Source of the DNA: Burkholderiales bacterium JOSHI_001
GTDB lineage: Bacteria; Pseudomonadota; Gammaproteobacteria; Burkholderiales; Burkholderiaceae_C
Assembly (NCBI GenBank): GCA_000244995.1
Contig: CM001438.1
Span: forward strand, 2,876,090 to 2,940,089
Direction: 5' to 3'
Length of the DNA stretch: 64,000 bases
The notes beneath the pieces are model-generated. The model worked only from the letters and a program-made list of their open reading frames with translations. It searched no databases and had not been told where the DNA came from. The translations under genes were made by a program, and so were the position numbers. Shown here piece by piece: positions 62,497 to 64,000 of this stretch. The first letter of the stretch is position 1; the number at the start of each line of letters is the position of its first letter.

Positions 62497-63572
62497 TCAG
62501 CCGCCCTGCGCCATGGCCCGCAGCGCCTGGGCATTGGCGGGGGTGAGGCCGCGCTCGGTGATGATGCCGGTGACCAGCCGCGCCGGCGTGATGTCAAACG
62601 CCGGGTTCAGCGCCGAAGCGCCTTCGGGCGCGAGCCGCACCTCCTGCACCTGGCCCTGGGCGTCCTGGCCGCTGATGTGCGTCACCTCGCGCGGCGAGCG
62701 CAGCTCGATCGGGATGTCGGCCGCGCTGCGCTGCAGGTCCAGCGTGGACAGCGGCACCGCCGCGTAGAAGGGCACGCCGTTGTCGTGTGCCGCCAGCGCC
62801 TTCAGGTAGGTGCCGATCTTGTTGCAGACATCGCCCTCGGCGGTGACGCGGTCGGCACCCACGATGACGATGTCCACCTGGCCCTGCTGCATCAGGTGGC
62901 CGCCGGCGTTGTCGGCGATCACCGTGAAGGGCACGCCGGCGTGGCCCAGTTCCCAGGCGGTGAGCGACGCGCCCTGGTTGCGCGGCCGGGTCTCGTCCAC
63001 CCACACGTGCAGTTGCACGCCGTTGGACTGGGCCTTGTACACCGGCGCCAGCGCCGTGCCCCAGTCCACCGTGGCCAGCCAGCCGGCATTGCAGTGGGTC
63101 AGCAGGTTCAGGCGCCGGCCCTTGCGGCGGGCCAGGTCGGTCAGCAGGCTGCAGCCGTGGTCGCCGATGGCCGAGTTCACGGCCACGTCCTCCTCGGCCA
63201 GGCCGTCGGCGGCTTGCCAGGCGGCGCTGCGGCGCTGGGCCAGCGGCAGCGGCAGCAGAAGCTTCAGCATGCGTTGCGTGGCCCAGGCCAGGTTCACCGC
63301 CGTGGGGCGCGATGCGTCCAGCCTGGCCTTGGCCGCGGTCAATGCGGCGTCGCTGGCGTCGGCCACGCATTGCAGCGCCATGCCGTAGGCGGCTGCGGCA
63401 CCGATCAGCGGCGCGCCGCGCACCCACATCTGGCTGATGGCCTGCTCCACCTCGGCCAGGTCGTTGAGGCGTTCCACCTCCAGTTGGTGCGGCAGCCGGC
63501 GCTGGTCGATCACGTACACCGCGTCGCGCCCAGGGGCGGACCAGATCGTGCGGCGTCCTTCCACGCGGCCGC

Positions 63573-63576
<4 letters not shown>
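62497..63576 (-). CDS. mtnA: methylthioribose-1-phosphate isomerase
   Basis: 359 residues from GTG 63576, which overlaps the mtnP stop as GTGA; the longer upstream frame has no homology. Marks are RTIWSAPGRDAVYVIDQRRL at the start, RGAPLIGAAAAYGMALQ, the catalytic Cys in LLTHCNAGWLATVDWG, and the Asp in IVGADRVTAEGDVCNKIGTY. It turns methylthioribose-1-phosphate into methylthioribulose-1-phosphate in the methionine salvage pathway. Works after MtnP. Confidence 0.95.

Positions 63577-64000
<424 letters not shown>

Overview
The window is chromosomal DNA of very high G+C content with dense, short-spaced genes. Gene content points to a betaproteobacterium of the order Burkholderiales, probably near the Rubrivivax/Leptothrix/Roseateles group. 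The supporting genes are recBCD, an mltG-tmk-holB-pilZ-tatD run, a DUF3138 porin and a Lrp-controlled putrescine block. This placement is an inference from gene content; no rRNA gene is present. I saw no tRNA, rRNA, CRISPR array, insertion sequence or prophage.

Region 1 (1-4843, minus strand) is one tightly packed operon reading leftward: ECF sigma factor, membrane anti-sigma factor, caspase-like protein, a caspase-like protein fused to a TssJ domain, TssL with an OmpA domain, and the first 60 codons of TssM. It looks like the membrane-complex end of a type VI secretion system (T6SS) with its own sigma factor and two exported caspase-fold proteins. No tssK lies between the TssJ domain and tssL.

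Region 2 (5011-11808) is accessory. It holds several proteins I cannot identify, a GNAT acetyltransferase, a glycine-rich helical protein followed by three consecutive perfect hairpins, and a tandem pair of paralogous exported beta-propeller-type proteins.

Region 3 (11813-23200) holds a FAD-dependent dehydrogenase, a small basic protein and an overlapping recC-recB-recD operon. Region 4 (23226-27234) is again accessory: an unidentified 506-residue helical protein with an AT-rich upstream region, a RES/Xre toxin-antitoxin pair, an 81-residue conserved-looking protein and an ankyrin-repeat protein.

Region 5 (27237-40645) is mostly housekeeping and metabolism: tatD, pilZ-type gene, holB, tmk, mltG, ygfZ, a thioesterase-GNAT fusion, an esterase, an iron alcohol dehydrogenase, an S9 peptidase, aceA with a clear terminator and an ordered repeat operator, an agmatinase and a hemerythrin protein. 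Region 6 (40674-45858, minus strand) is a three-gene cassette joined by TGATG overlaps. Its 1193-residue middle protein ends in a zinc-metalloprotease domain, and I read it as a candidate T6SS effector with an adaptor-like protein before it and a candidate immunity protein after it.

Region 7 (46034-62254) is a complete putrescine uptake and degradation block: a divergent Lrp regulator, two aminotransferases, PuuB, PuuD, PuuA, the PotFGHI ABC transporter, a DUF3138 porin, PuuC, a second glutamine-synthetase-like enzyme and a DMT permease. Agmatinase (about 39 kb) can supply putrescine. The window ends with methylthioadenosine salvage genes mtnA and mtnP, which recycle the by-product of spermidine synthesis. 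A fragment of a PsiE-like membrane protein lies between the two blocks.
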